NCBI GenBank assembly: GCA_040509495.1
Contig: JBEVKW010000467.1
Span: 1 to 64,000, forward strand
Origin: Terrimonas_A sp040509495
Lineage (GTDB): Bacteria > Bacteroidota > Bacteroidia > Chitinophagales > Chitinophagaceae
Direction: 5' to 3'
Length of the DNA: 64,000 bases
Under the pieces are notes generated by a model. It was not told the DNA's origin. It made no database searches and saw nothing but the letters and a program-made list of their open reading frames with translations. The position numbers and the translations under genes were made by a program. Positions 35,101 through 44,417 of the stretch are shown one piece after another (the stretch's first letter is position 1; every line of letters begins with the position of its first letter).

Positions 35101-36191
35101 AAGCTGGTCACTTTAGGAGAAGAAAGCCCCGACGGATCAAAGGGATTACTCTGCACCAGCGCAAAAGAGGTAAGGTTCTTATCATACTTACTGACCCCGC
35201 TTTGAAAGGTGCCTACCCAGTAAATACCTGCGGTGTCTATATAAAAACTTCTGAGCGACTTTCCTTTCAGGCTGAACTTATTCCTTGCATCATTAACAAC
35301 ACGCTGAGCTCTGCCCGTTTGCGGATCGAAGATATCCAGTCCGTTTTCCGTACCTACCCAAAGTTTTCCTTCCGGGTCTGCCGCCAGGCAATAGATCCGG
35401 TTACTTCTGATGGAATAGGGATCAGCATCTGCGTGCATGTACCGGACGAAGGAAGAATCTGAAGCAATAAATTTGTTCAGCCCCCCATCATTCGTGCCTA
35501 TCCAAAGATCACCCCGTTGATCCTGCAGAATCGCTTTGATGATGTTGTCGCTGATAGAACCAGTATTCGGACCAGCCGCAAATAAAAGAAACTGATCAGT
35601 GGCCGGTTGATATAACTGCAGGCCGGCATTGGTACCTATCCACATCCTGCCATGATTATCTTCAAACAGGCTGGTCACGGTATTGGAAGCGAGGTGGCCC
35701 GGCACAGGATCCTCTGCTACATAACGCTTAACCGCACCGGTGGAATGATTGTAGCGAAATACGCCACCATAGCCGCCCACCCAAAGGTTGCCCTGCTTGT
35801 CGCCACACATCACCCTGGCAGCGTTTCCGTAAGTAAGATTGATATGCTCAAATGTATTCCGGCTCCTGTTATACAAAGACAACGATGCGCTTGTACCAAC
35901 CCATACATTCCCGTCCTTATCTTCATACAGTCCCAGTACGCGGTTGGAGCGGAGCGTGGTAGAATCATTCACATTATGCCGGTAAACTGTAAAACGCAGC
36001 CCATCGAACTTGTTCAAACCATCATCCGTCGCGAACCACATAAAACCGTATTTGTCTTTGATGATGGCATTTACGGTGCTGGAAGAAAGTCCTTCCCTGC
36101 TTCCGAAGTTCACAAAGTGAAGGTCAATATCCTGCGCAAATAAGTCGGCAGAAAATAAAAGCAGCAGTATCCAAAAAACTTTATACTTCAT
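32112..36191 (-). CDS. hybrid two-component system sensor-regulator (HTCS)
   Basis: A 1359-residue single-chain sensor and transcription factor. The start at 36191 gives a signal peptide ending DLFAQ; upstream in-frame starts are not ATG. Order: two-component-regulator-propeller repeats (about 25-690, many W-x-G-T blades), Y_Y_Y domain (about 700-765), one membrane helix (about 775-797), HisKA with His854 (NLSHEFRTP), HATPase (about 960-1075), receiver with Asp1155 (ISDISMPQMDG) and AraC-type helix-turn-helix (about 1255-1355). Such proteins sense oligosaccharides in the periplasm and activate the neighbouring utilization locus, here probably the GH43/GH115/xus genes upstream. It is bounded by composite inverted repeats on both sides. 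Confidence 0.96.
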   Translation of the reverse strand: MKYKVFWILLLLFSADLFAQDIDLHFVNFGSREGLSSSTVNAIIKDKYGFMWFATDDGLNKFDGLRFTVYRHNVNDSTTLRSNRVLGLYEDKDGNVWVGTSASLSLYNRSRNTFEHINLTYGNAARVMCGDKQGNLWVGGYGGVFRYNHSTGAVKRYVAEDPVPGHLASNTVTSLFEDNHGRMWIGTNAGLQLYQPATDQFLLFAAGPNTGSISDNIIKAILQDQRGDLWIGTNDGGLNKFIASDSSFVRYMHADADPYSIRSNRIYCLAADPEGKLWVGTENGLDIFDPQTGRAQRVVNDARNKFSLKGKSLRSFYIDTAGIYWVGTFQSGVSKYDKNLTSFALVQSNPFDPSGLSSPKVTSFAEAPGGKIYVGTDDGGLSLYNPFTGLFKKISLGETPLTILSMERSGDDLWVGTYRQGIFVMNTITGRIRHFTKEDGVSGLSNNEIFALKRDRYGNVWAGTNGQSVDIFDPKTGKFQKFEEYIHGATGDKPATLAFVRAIEEDNAGNIWIASTGRGIDVFNPVLKTLKIYNRGNTGLQIEDIHTFLATTDGRVWLGTAGNGLYYFDASTAGIKSVETSQRVPNSMIFKILQDEAGRIWFSTNKGISSLDVKTKSLRNYTYENGLQQSSFAPGAGLRTSGGELYFGGLEGFNHFVPAKLHYNQNIPKVVFTGLKVDNQDVLPGNAIIDSDISVAEKIRLKYRQNFSVDFTALDFTNPTEYQYSYFLEGFDKKWNEVGALKTVVFTNLDPGNYKLLVKATSLNEGWSTEAKVISIYIKPPFWRTAYAYILYALVAGLILWAIRYRGIQKLKRKFADEQERLRIKQMIEDERKEAERQREFDQAKIKFLTNLSHEFRTPISLISGPVENLLDKETNREKAGQLNMVKRNARRLLNLVNQLLDFRKLEEKELKLNTVQADLVAFVRDVSEAFKDLADRRRIRFAFNSSVESYYTVFDKDKIERVLFNLLSNAFKFTGADGEVTVRIGRASPGKEGVMIHVMDTGIGMSAEDRDKIFERFFQGETSADVMNQGSGIGLSITKEFVRLHGGSIDVNSILGKGSDFVVSLPLQELEAVRPLLVQSSGELIEEAIVNAEDEQMTFKSDELLKVLLIEDNEDFRVYLRDHLKAHYKVIEAADGKEGWQKALSSHPHVIISDISMPQMDGITLSNKIKADKRTAHIPIILLTAMTGDANQLKGLKTGASDYLTKPFSADILKVKIRNILLLSHQLKETYERRLKVDTAPVEVQSENDKLLLKITEYIEEKLDADDLSVEQLSKHLFMSRATLYNKVVDLTGETPVEFIRSVRLNKAAELLENTDMRIVEISYAVGFATPSYFTKAFKLKFNLSPSEYAAQKKKKSE

Positions 36192-36258
36192 GAGGCAAAA
36201 CTTCACAGTATGGATGATGATCTGTATCAATGTTCAATCGCCGGACCAAGGTACGACT

Positions 36259-36485
36259 TTGAAAGGGTTCCCGCCGATTCCGCAGATTTTATCTTGTCTA
36301 TTATTAAGATGCCAATATTTAAACGACTGTTAGTAGCCCGGATGCGCAGGTTACACAGACAATATCCATCGATAAAAACTAATCTGCGCAATCCGCGCCT
36401 TCGTATAAAATACCTGCCTGAGCAAAGTATGCTCTAACACTACGACTAATAAGATCTGCGAAATCTGCGGGAACTTACGCCAGTC
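36259..36485. repeat. composite inverted repeat, about 225 bp (5' side of the hybrid regulator gene)
   Basis: Outer arms GGTTCCCGCCGATTCCGCAG (36269) and ATCTGCGGGAACTTACGCC (about 36463-36481) enclose inner arms (GGATGCGCAGG near 36339 and TCTGCGCAATCCGCG near 36383). The layout is the same as that at 31884-32105, so the hybrid regulator gene is flanked by two related elements. It fills the 309-bp gap between the HTCS start and the GH43 stop, so the HTCS promoter must lie inside or next to it. Confidence 0.75.
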
Positions 36486-36500
36486 TTTTCCCAAACGCCA

Positions 36501-37850
36501 TCATTTCTTAAACTGCCACCAATCAAACTCAAACAATCGCCCTTCCCCTCCTTTAAAAACAAAGTAAATATCATGCTCGCCCGATGCGCGCAATACCCGC
36601 GCAGACAAAGTCTTCCAGGACGAATTGGCCTTTACGCCAAGCGTTCCGATCTTTACTCCATCCAGTGAATCCAACCTAACCTCTATCACACCACCACCAA
36701 TACCTGAAACACTCGCTGTAAAATTTCTTGCGCCTTTCTTAAAATCCACATCCCGTACTTTGATGTAGTCACCGGAATGAATATCCGTAACGAATATATT
36801 TCCTCCGCCATGGCTGCTTGTCTCCACTCCTGTCGACCAGGCGATCGTTTCCGCTTGCTGCCGTTGATAGGGATCGGGTTTACCGACACCGGTTGCGAGG
36901 GATTCCGTTTGTTGAACACGTTGCAACGTACCATCCGCGTTGAAAAAAGCTTCATCCACACATACAGAGCGGGTAAAACCACCGCCACCGGGAAGGCCCG
37001 CATTGTGATAGAACATAAAGGTCCGGCTCTTATAATCCACTAAACCCGGATGATTGGTAAAAGCAGGCTTTACAGGCAATCTCGTCATAACAGTATCCTG
37101 GTACTTCCATGGACCGGTCGGCCTGTTACTTGTAGAGTACGCCAAATGCTCGGGAACACCGCCAGCTGCATATAGCAGGTAATAAAGACCATTCCGCTTA
37201 TACAGCCAGGGCCCTTCTTCATACGCCGAAGGTCTTTTATCAGCTCCTTTATCACGATAATGGAATCCTTCCTTATCGAGCGGTACTTTCACCACGCCAA
37301 CAGCCTTATCATAAGAGATCATATCCCTGTTCAGTTTCACATACCAGAGATCAGGATTTCCCCAATACAGATACGCCTGTCCATCATCATCAATGAATGC
37401 CGCCGGATCGATATCTCCCCAGTGTGCGGCGACCAGCGGCTTGCCCAGCGGATCAATGAACGGACCTGTGGGCTTATCAGCTACAGCCACCCCGATCGCC
37501 ATTCTTTTCACCGTTGTATCCTTCACACATACATACCAGTAAAACTTTCCATCGCGTTCAATACAATGACTTGCCCACGCATCCTGCGTAGCCCACTTGA
37601 ATGTTTTCAGGGAAAGCGGTGATCCACGGTCTGTCCAGTTCACCATATCTGTAGTTGAATATACATGCCAGTCCTTCATCGTAAACCAGGTTGAACCATC
37701 TTCATCATGACCGGTATATAAAAAAAGCGTGTCTTTGTGCACGAGTGCGGCAGGATCAGCCGTATAGATTGTTTGAATGATCGGATTCTGTGCATTTAAC
37801 TGCAAAAAGCAAAAACTGCTCAGAATGAAGTAAAGTATGGTACGTTTCAT
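36501..37850 (-). CDS. GH43 arabinoxylan arabinofuranohydrolase-like enzyme with CBM6
   Basis: A 449-residue exported enzyme; the start at 37850 gives the signal peptide MKRTILYFILSSFCFLQLNA. The GH43 propeller (about 25-310) shows TADPAALV (base Asp), DIDPAAFIDDDGQAYLYWGN (second Asp) and AYEEGPWLYKRNG (acid Glu). A C-terminal carbohydrate-binding module family 6 (about 330-449; SGDYIKVRDVDFKKGA and FEFDWWQF) follows. This architecture is that of arabinoxylan arabinofuranohydrolases and xylan-active relatives. It is the last gene of a run of glycosidase genes after xylA, 90 bp downstream of another GH43. Confidence 0.88.
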   Translation of the reverse strand: MKRTILYFILSSFCFLQLNAQNPIIQTIYTADPAALVHKDTLFLYTGHDEDGSTWFTMKDWHVYSTTDMVNWTDRGSPLSLKTFKWATQDAWASHCIERDGKFYWYVCVKDTTVKRMAIGVAVADKPTGPFIDPLGKPLVAAHWGDIDPAAFIDDDGQAYLYWGNPDLWYVKLNRDMISYDKAVGVVKVPLDKEGFHYRDKGADKRPSAYEEGPWLYKRNGLYYLLYAAGGVPEHLAYSTSNRPTGPWKYQDTVMTRLPVKPAFTNHPGLVDYKSRTFMFYHNAGLPGGGGFTRSVCVDEAFFNADGTLQRVQQTESLATGVGKPDPYQRQQAETIAWSTGVETSSHGGGNIFVTDIHSGDYIKVRDVDFKKGARNFTASVSGIGGGVIEVRLDSLDGVKIGTLGVKANSSWKTLSARVLRASGEHDIYFVFKGGEGRLFEFDWWQFKK

Positions 37851-37940
37851 GATTTTTTTATTCTGTACGATCTTGTTATTGTCTCTCCGCATTTATTTGA
37901 AGGGTAGTATGAGAAATGAAGCAATGCATGGCAAAGACAT

Positions 37941-39566
37941 TTATTTACTCTCGTATTTGAAGAAGTCCACATCAACCCATCCTCCCAGGCTTTTAGTTGC
38001 GTAGTTAAAGATCGCAAACTTGCTGCCCATAAAAAGTTTGGTATAATCAAAGCGCATTGCAAAATCGATCCCGATCTTATTCCAGTCTTTATTGTTTAAA
38101 CTGTAATAAAAAGTGGCGATATCCCTATTAAGATTAAAATCCGCATCCACGCGCAGGTAAATGATATCAGTAGTAAGACCAACACGAGCTTTCTCCTCCG
38201 GGTTTACGCCCAACACAGTCTTGGCGTTGTCCATATCCACTACATTGGTTGCCATGGTCAGAAACTTCTTTCCTTTTTCCATTATCACTGCCAGATTTCC
38301 GGCATGTCCGTTAAAGGCACTCAGACCGGCCACATCACCATCCTTCATCTTTGACATGTCAAGACCAATGATACCTGAACAGGTTGGGCCCTCCATCCGT
38401 TGCGTGATCGAATTTGGTGCAAGAAATAAATTGTCGACCACCCTGTTCGTTTTCAACCGGAGATAGCCAGGCCTCTCTGTGAGCGACCATGCTTCATTCA
38501 CCGGGTTATGATTCCATTGCCAGTTGATCTTTAATTTCCTATCTGAAAAATCATCACTTTCCACAATCCGTTTTCCATTGTCATAGGTTTTCAAAGGTAT
38601 CTTTGCACTCAGTGGCACTTTCCCCGTTGAATCACCCAGCATCGGCCAGCCATCAATCCAGCGGACGGGCATCAGTAAAGGAACACGGCCTACACCACCT
38701 CTGTCCTGGAAGATCAGTCCATACCAGTTGCCCTTTTCATCATCGATGATCGCGCCCTGACCCGCATAAGGAAACCCCGCGAAATTATCCTGCAGGATCA
38801 CTTGTTTTTCGTAAGGACCGGTGATCTTATCTGCGCGATAGCAAACCTGTCGCCTTGGTTTCCCTCTCGGCCAGGAGATCATCAACAGATAGTACCTGCC
38901 ATTATATTTCACCACCTGGCTGCCTTCCAGCAATCCTGTTTCCGTTCCATCGCGTTCGAAGATCTTCCTGTTAATACCATTGGGTTCCACATCCGAAAGA
39001 TCTTTCTTCAATTCCCTTAAAGAGCCTGTACCGGAAAAAACATATACACGGCCATCATCATCAAAGAATAATGACGCGTCATGAAAATGCTGGGTGCGCG
39101 AGACGAGTGACCATTTTTCCGTCGACGGATTATTGGTTGAATAGATATAAGCCCGGTACGGTTGATCATTCGGCGAAAAGAGTACATAGTATTTCCCGCT
39201 GTGATAACGGATGGAAGAGGCCCACTGGCCTCTTCCGTAAACCGTTCCATTCAATAAATTATACTTTGAATTATCTGTCAGGCTATCGAATACATAGCTG
39301 GCAATTTCCCAGTGCACAAGATCTTTGGACTTCATCACAGGCGCACCCGGCATCAGATGCATAGTTGTACTGATCAAATAATAATCGCTGCCCGAACGCG
39401 TGACCGACATATCCGGTACATCAGCCCACATTACCGGGTTAGTGTAACTTGTAAAACCTTTTCGAGTCTCAGTTCCAATGGATGCATTTTTTGCACCTGC
39501 GCATCCGTTGATCAGCATTGCACCTAATGCAGCAACAAGGATTGTTGTAAAAATGGAATGATTCAA
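37941..39566 (-). CDS. GH43-family lipoprotein glycosidase
   Basis: A 541-residue lipoprotein (lipobox ending at Cys22, LINGCAG) with a GH43 propeller (about 40-335) and a C-terminal concanavalin-like domain (about 350-541). Signatures are WADVPDMSV (base Asp), HDASLFFDDDGRVYVF (second Asp) and LEGSQVVKYNGRYYLL (acid Glu). It is a clear paralog of the GH43 at 23106-24710, sharing the same two-domain plan and the STTMH and WQWNHNP stretches, but is lipid-anchored where the other has a cleavable signal. It lies 15 bp after the GH43 upstream. Likely beta-xylosidase or alpha-L-arabinofuranosidase. Confidence 0.88.
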   Translation of the reverse strand: MNHSIFTTILVAALGAMLINGCAGAKNASIGTETRKGFTSYTNPVMWADVPDMSVTRSGSDYYLISTTMHLMPGAPVMKSKDLVHWEIASYVFDSLTDNSKYNLLNGTVYGRGQWASSIRYHSGKYYVLFSPNDQPYRAYIYSTNNPSTEKWSLVSRTQHFHDASLFFDDDGRVYVFSGTGSLRELKKDLSDVEPNGINRKIFERDGTETGLLEGSQVVKYNGRYYLLMISWPRGKPRRQVCYRADKITGPYEKQVILQDNFAGFPYAGQGAIIDDEKGNWYGLIFQDRGGVGRVPLLMPVRWIDGWPMLGDSTGKVPLSAKIPLKTYDNGKRIVESDDFSDRKLKINWQWNHNPVNEAWSLTERPGYLRLKTNRVVDNLFLAPNSITQRMEGPTCSGIIGLDMSKMKDGDVAGLSAFNGHAGNLAVIMEKGKKFLTMATNVVDMDNAKTVLGVNPEEKARVGLTTDIIYLRVDADFNLNRDIATFYYSLNNKDWNKIGIDFAMRFDYTKLFMGSKFAIFNYATKSLGGWVDVDFFKYESK

Positions 39567-39581
39567 ATTTCTACATTTAGC

Positions 39582-41330
39582 TTATGGGATAACAATATCG
39601 TTACCTGTTGTCGCATACAATCCGATCATCTGACCAGTAAAACCACCTGCCACATTCGTTGATAAAATATCACCGGAGACCGTACCCCCAAGGTTTTCGA
39701 AATTCACGCCATCAACGGAATAATTGAAGCGGTAATCATCATGGTTGCCGGACACCTGTAGTTGAACAGGTTTCTTTACATCGATCTGTTTGCTTGCTAC
39801 GATAGTAGACTTTCCATTCTCGGTCCGCTCCAGCACGATATAATAACTTTCACCTTTCCTGGTCACGCCAAACACATAGTTGAACGATTCTTTCTGATAA
39901 CAAACCAACCCGGCAAGTTCTTTTTCGGAAGCGGGCACATATTTCAAGGTTACCGTAGCATCGAATGTAATATGCTGCTGGCGATGGAAGAGTGTGGAGG
40001 TAGGTGTATTCGCTTTGATGTTCGCTGCAAAAGGTTTGATGCGCAGTCCCTCTTTCGAAACCACGCTGAACGAATCGCGTGGGCCTCTGATACCAACCCA
40101 ACGAAAATCAAGCGGACCATTCAGTTCATCTTTGAATGTGAAATTGCCGTTCGGAAAGAAGCCGGTTTCTCCAGTGCGGTTCGTAATGCCGGCCGGAACT
40201 TTCAGCTTCGGCTTCATAGGAACGAGTCCATTCTCAAACACAGGGAACTCACCTGACCAGTCCACCGGGAGAATGAATGTCTCCCGGCCAATATTCACCC
40301 GGTTCTTGTCATTCGGCCTGATACCAAGGAACACGCCATAATATTTTCCGCCGGGACCTTCAACCAGATCTGCATGGCCAGCCCAATCCACTTTATCTTT
40401 TCTGTTGGGTGGAAAATAGCGTTGGGTGAGGATCGGATTGCTGGGTGCAGGTTTGAATGGGCCTTTCGGACTGTCACTGACAAAGATCACTTCACTATGC
40501 CATCCGCCTGTACCACCTTCCGCACACATCAGGTAGTATTTACCATTTTTCTTGTACATGTGCGGTCCTTCGATCCAGATCGGCTTCTGCGTAATATCAA
40601 CACCGCCGTCCACAATGATCTTATCTGATCCTGCAATCACCTGGTCTTTCTCCAGGTCATATTCCCAGATCTTGATCACACGATGCCCGTTATACAACTC
40701 CTTTCCTTTATCAGGTCCGTCATTGTGCACCACATACGCTTTACCATCTTCATCAAAAAACAAAGCAGGATCAATTCCGGCGAAATTTAATTTATACACC
40801 TCACTCCAGCCCTTCATCGGGTCTTTGGTCTTCACCACCATATTACCGATACCGCCGGCGATCTGCGTGGTGATCATGTAAAATGTTTCATTATACTGGT
40901 TGTATACGATAGCCGGAGCATAGATACCAGCAGAGATCCCCGACTTCTCTACTTTTAGTTGTGAAGGTCTGTCCAACACATGACCGATCTGCTTCCAGTT
41001 CACCAGGTCATTTGAATGAAAAATGGGCACACCCGGGAACATAGCAAAAGATGAGTTCACGAGATAATAATCATTCCCCTTACGCGTGATACTTGGATCA
41101 GGATAACATCCCTGCAAAATGGGTGAATAGAACTCATCTTTCCCAAGGGGATTGTCCGCATAGATCTTATCATTCCCCTTGTAAACAAACTGTGAGAACA
41201 AAGGCAAGTCCTTTTGCCCTTTCTTGTTTTTCTGAGCATTTGTACTTAGAGAGCAGACCATGCCGGAAACCAACAGGAATGCCGATACTTTCTTGATCAG
41301 CTCAAACCTTGATACAACTGTTTTCATCAT
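39582..41330 (-). CDS. GH43 beta-xylosidase-like enzyme
   Basis: A 582-residue exported enzyme; the ATG at 41330 (or 41327) gives a signal peptide ending STNAQ, whereas the longest frame would begin inside the GH115 gene. The GH43 propeller (about 60-365) has CYPDPSITRKGNDYYLVNSS (base Asp), GIDPALFFDEDGKAYVVHN and WIEGPHMYKKNGKYYLM (acid Glu). A C-terminal beta-sandwich (about 390-582) is typical of bidomain xylosidases. It lies 31 bp after GH115 in the xylan operon and probably releases xylose from xylo-oligosaccharides that then feed the xylose isomerase encoded in the same unit. Confidence 0.88.
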   Translation of the reverse strand: MMKTVVSRFELIKKVSAFLLVSGMVCSLSTNAQKNKKGQKDLPLFSQFVYKGNDKIYADNPLGKDEFYSPILQGCYPDPSITRKGNDYYLVNSSFAMFPGVPIFHSNDLVNWKQIGHVLDRPSQLKVEKSGISAGIYAPAIVYNQYNETFYMITTQIAGGIGNMVVKTKDPMKGWSEVYKLNFAGIDPALFFDEDGKAYVVHNDGPDKGKELYNGHRVIKIWEYDLEKDQVIAGSDKIIVDGGVDITQKPIWIEGPHMYKKNGKYYLMCAEGGTGGWHSEVIFVSDSPKGPFKPAPSNPILTQRYFPPNRKDKVDWAGHADLVEGPGGKYYGVFLGIRPNDKNRVNIGRETFILPVDWSGEFPVFENGLVPMKPKLKVPAGITNRTGETGFFPNGNFTFKDELNGPLDFRWVGIRGPRDSFSVVSKEGLRIKPFAANIKANTPTSTLFHRQQHITFDATVTLKYVPASEKELAGLVCYQKESFNYVFGVTRKGESYYIVLERTENGKSTIVASKQIDVKKPVQLQVSGNHDDYRFNYSVDGVNFENLGGTVSGDILSTNVAGGFTGQMIGLYATTGNDIVIP

Positions 41331-41361
41331 AAGAATTTTGTATAGAGAATAAATGTGTTTT

Positions 41362-44355
41362 TTATTTTTTATCTGCATTGTGAAGTACCGGAGGTGCCCC
41401 GAAATAACTTGCATGTTTATTATCAGGATTTACAACAATGTTTTCCAGCACCAATTCCGGATCGATCATAAATACTTTAAGGGTATGCAACCCGGCTGTT
41501 TTCACATCAAGCTCAACATCCAGCCAGCGGAGGTTATCAAATACATCGCTGCGGCGTAACATTCTTGCACCTGATAGTGCATACTGTTTTTCTGCACGGG
41601 GCAATGGCTTCAATACTTTTGACAAGGCAAGATTAGCCGGGGTATATTCGCCGAACGTATCGACGAGTCCCTTTCGTGCATCAATGACTTTTGGTTCCGC
41701 ACCGTCAATGGAAACGGCGATCCTTAACCCGCGTGCAGGATTTACATCCTGCGTCGGAAGTATACCTAACATTACCGTCGTTTTATCGGATGCCGGTAAA
41801 TAAACTTTGTATTCCAATCGCGGAGCATTTGCCGGCTCTGCACTGATAGCTGTAACAGGATGAATACCCATATTACCAGCCGAACGGCCGAGATCAGGCA
41901 GCAGGATCCATTTAGCCTGGCCGGAAGGAATATTGGCAGCAAAGCCGCGTGCAGGGATCGAAAATTCAGCCCCGCTGAAATTACCATAGAACTTCTCCTT
42001 TGTATCGGGTAATACCTGTTTCACTGCTGCCACATTAACGGGAACAACTACATCCCCCTGTTTGATTTCTATGATCCCGGAAAATTGGCCATTGCCCATT
42101 GCATTCCAATCCAGCTCTACGAATAAACGATCCTCTTTTGCAACCGTTCCCTGTTTTTTGCTCAACCTGATCCAGGATTGATCAGCACTTGCCGTGAAAT
42201 TGAAATCACCAGTTCCTTTATTGAACACATCTATATAGTAACGCTGTTTTAAAAGACCATCGAACACGGGCAAGGCCGCTTTCTCATTCGAGGATGGCCA
42301 TGCCTGCTCAGTTCCTTCAACGGCTACGCCCATGGTTGGCAGTGAGTGTGCAACAACTTCCTTCAGCTCCGGTAGCTTTCTTTTATCAGGCATATTCCAA
42401 CGGTCATAACCGATGTGAATATCCTGCATCATATTCTTCCATTTTCCGCCTGCCATAGGCCCGTTATACCGGTCACTTAATTGCTGATCGAGCTCAAACA
42501 GCTGTTTTGCTCTCGCTGCATGGTCGTTAGCAGACACACGCCCTTGCTTTGCATAAAGATTATTCCTGCCGGCAGCCAGGTAGATCTCTGCTACGCCTGC
42601 GGAAGCTTTAGCGGGATATAACACCAGCTGGTAATAGGCATCTTTCGCATCAGCGGGGATCTTCTTTTCAAGTGCTTCCGCTTCTGCAGCCAATTCCTGC
42701 CACTGCTTCAACACGCTGTCAGCTTCATGGTAATTCACGAAACTGAATATCCGCGGATCCTGTACCTCCGGCTTTCTCCATAAATTATACTTAGAATATT
42801 TCGATACAACAGAAGCCACTTCTTTTGCATGTTCCTTTCCAAAAATGCTTTCAGCCCAGCCAAGAGTATAATCCATCGTTTTTTCAGCCGGAATAGCTTC
42901 CGGGTTCCAGGCATACCGCATAATAAAGTCGATCGGCAATTCCTTTGGCTTGAGATCACCAACATTCACGATCCAGATACGATCGATACCCGTCTGATAA
43001 GCGAGATTGAATTGTTCTCTTAATTTAGGGATTGTAGTGGTATTAATCCACCGGTCATTCCATGGCCCGCCATTCATATCAATGTGATAATACATTCCAA
43101 GGCCGCCTTTACGTTGTCGCTCAGTCAGCGGTCCGGTACGGCGGATATAGCCCCAATTGTTATCGCAGAAAAGCAGGGTCACATCATCGGGTACAGTCAA
43201 ACCCGCATCATAGTAACGCTGCACTTCTGTGAATATGGCCCATAGCTGAGGGATTTCAGCCGGGTCTTTCCTGTACACATTCTTAATAATGTCCCGCTGT
43301 GCACTGACAACATTCCGCAATGTTTGAATATTGGCCGCATCATCGCCATCTCCCATTGCTACATCACCATCACCCCGCATGCCGATCGTAATGAGATTAT
43401 CGAAAGACCTGTTTCGTTCCAGGCCCTCTGTGAAAAATTTTCTCAGGTTTATCTCATTGGTCACGAAGTTCCAATCCCCCACTTCTGCTTTCCGGGATGT
43501 ATATTCTTTATGAGACCGCATCATGGGTTCATGATGTGATGTACCCATCACAATACCGTATTCATCTGCCTTCACAGGATTTAAAGAGTCATCTTCGTTG
43601 AACGACTTGCCCCACATGGCCGGCCATAGATAATTTGCTTTCAACCGCAGCAACAACTCAAACATCGTAGTGTACATTTTTGAATTGATGCCGCCGAACT
43701 TAGCTCTCGACCATTGCCCAAATGACGGCTCTTCGTCATTGATGAAGATGCCCCGGTATTTCACTTTTGGAGAAGGCTGCACATATCTTCCTGCTTTAAC
43801 GAACAGGCTTTTACTTTTTTTAACGGGCGCATCTGCCCACCAGTACCACGGGGAAACCCCAATCTTTTCAGACACATCATAGATGCCGAAAATAGTTCCA
43901 CGTTTATCACTACCTGCAATCACCAGGTCATTTCCCACTGTCTGTATCAGGAAAGATTCCCACTGGCCCTTAATACCTGAAACATCAATTTTATTTTCCG
44001 CGATCAACCTGTCGATAAGCCGGCTCCTGCCGATCGTACCGGCAATAATGCTGCCTTTCATCACCGAAACATCTCTGATCATTTCTGCCGATGTTCCTGA
44101 CACTTTTTTCACATCATCACCCAGATCAGCCGCCGCGCGTATAACACCCGGCCAATCTTCCGGATCAACATAGATCTGCGCAGCTTTGCCTTTATTGACA
44201 ATGCAGAAAGAGCTGGAAGATGATTGGTACTGAACGTAAGCCGGGGTTGTGAGACGCTCTCCTTCCGGGTTGAATTGTCCATTTACAAAAACTGTTGCCA
44301 TTATGAAGACACCGATAAAGATGAGTCTTACCCTGATTCCTATCATCATGAACAT
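41362..44355 (-). CDS. GH115 xylan alpha-1,2-(4-O-methyl)glucuronidase
   Basis: A 997-residue family 115 enzyme with a hydrophobic signal segment (about 1-26). Typical features are the N-terminal alpha/beta domain, the catalytic barrel around 190-520 (RGIFINDEEPSFGQW, LKANYLWPAMWGKSFNEDD, GMRGDGDVAMG, LLFCDNNWGYIRR, YYHIDMNGGPW) and a C-terminal beta region (about 830-990). It removes (4-O-methyl)glucuronic acid from internal as well as terminal xyloses of glucuronoxylan, which distinguishes it from GH67. Second gene after xylA (62 bp gap). It is the strongest single indicator that the locus acts on glucuronoxylan or glucuronoarabinoxylan. Confidence 0.95.
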   Translation of the reverse strand: MFMMIGIRVRLIFIGVFIMATVFVNGQFNPEGERLTTPAYVQYQSSSSSFCIVNKGKAAQIYVDPEDWPGVIRAAADLGDDVKKVSGTSAEMIRDVSVMKGSIIAGTIGRSRLIDRLIAENKIDVSGIKGQWESFLIQTVGNDLVIAGSDKRGTIFGIYDVSEKIGVSPWYWWADAPVKKSKSLFVKAGRYVQPSPKVKYRGIFINDEEPSFGQWSRAKFGGINSKMYTTMFELLLRLKANYLWPAMWGKSFNEDDSLNPVKADEYGIVMGTSHHEPMMRSHKEYTSRKAEVGDWNFVTNEINLRKFFTEGLERNRSFDNLITIGMRGDGDVAMGDGDDAANIQTLRNVVSAQRDIIKNVYRKDPAEIPQLWAIFTEVQRYYDAGLTVPDDVTLLFCDNNWGYIRRTGPLTERQRKGGLGMYYHIDMNGGPWNDRWINTTTIPKLREQFNLAYQTGIDRIWIVNVGDLKPKELPIDFIMRYAWNPEAIPAEKTMDYTLGWAESIFGKEHAKEVASVVSKYSKYNLWRKPEVQDPRIFSFVNYHEADSVLKQWQELAAEAEALEKKIPADAKDAYYQLVLYPAKASAGVAEIYLAAGRNNLYAKQGRVSANDHAARAKQLFELDQQLSDRYNGPMAGGKWKNMMQDIHIGYDRWNMPDKRKLPELKEVVAHSLPTMGVAVEGTEQAWPSSNEKAALPVFDGLLKQRYYIDVFNKGTGDFNFTASADQSWIRLSKKQGTVAKEDRLFVELDWNAMGNGQFSGIIEIKQGDVVVPVNVAAVKQVLPDTKEKFYGNFSGAEFSIPARGFAANIPSGQAKWILLPDLGRSAGNMGIHPVTAISAEPANAPRLEYKVYLPASDKTTVMLGILPTQDVNPARGLRIAVSIDGAEPKVIDARKGLVDTFGEYTPANLALSKVLKPLPRAEKQYALSGARMLRRSDVFDNLRWLDVELDVKTAGLHTLKVFMIDPELVLENIVVNPDNKHASYFGAPPVLHNADKK

Positions 44356-44417
44356 TTAAAATAAAATAGAGTTCCTTTATAAACCGGACAAGTAATCCTC
44401 GGCCATCATCCTGATCA

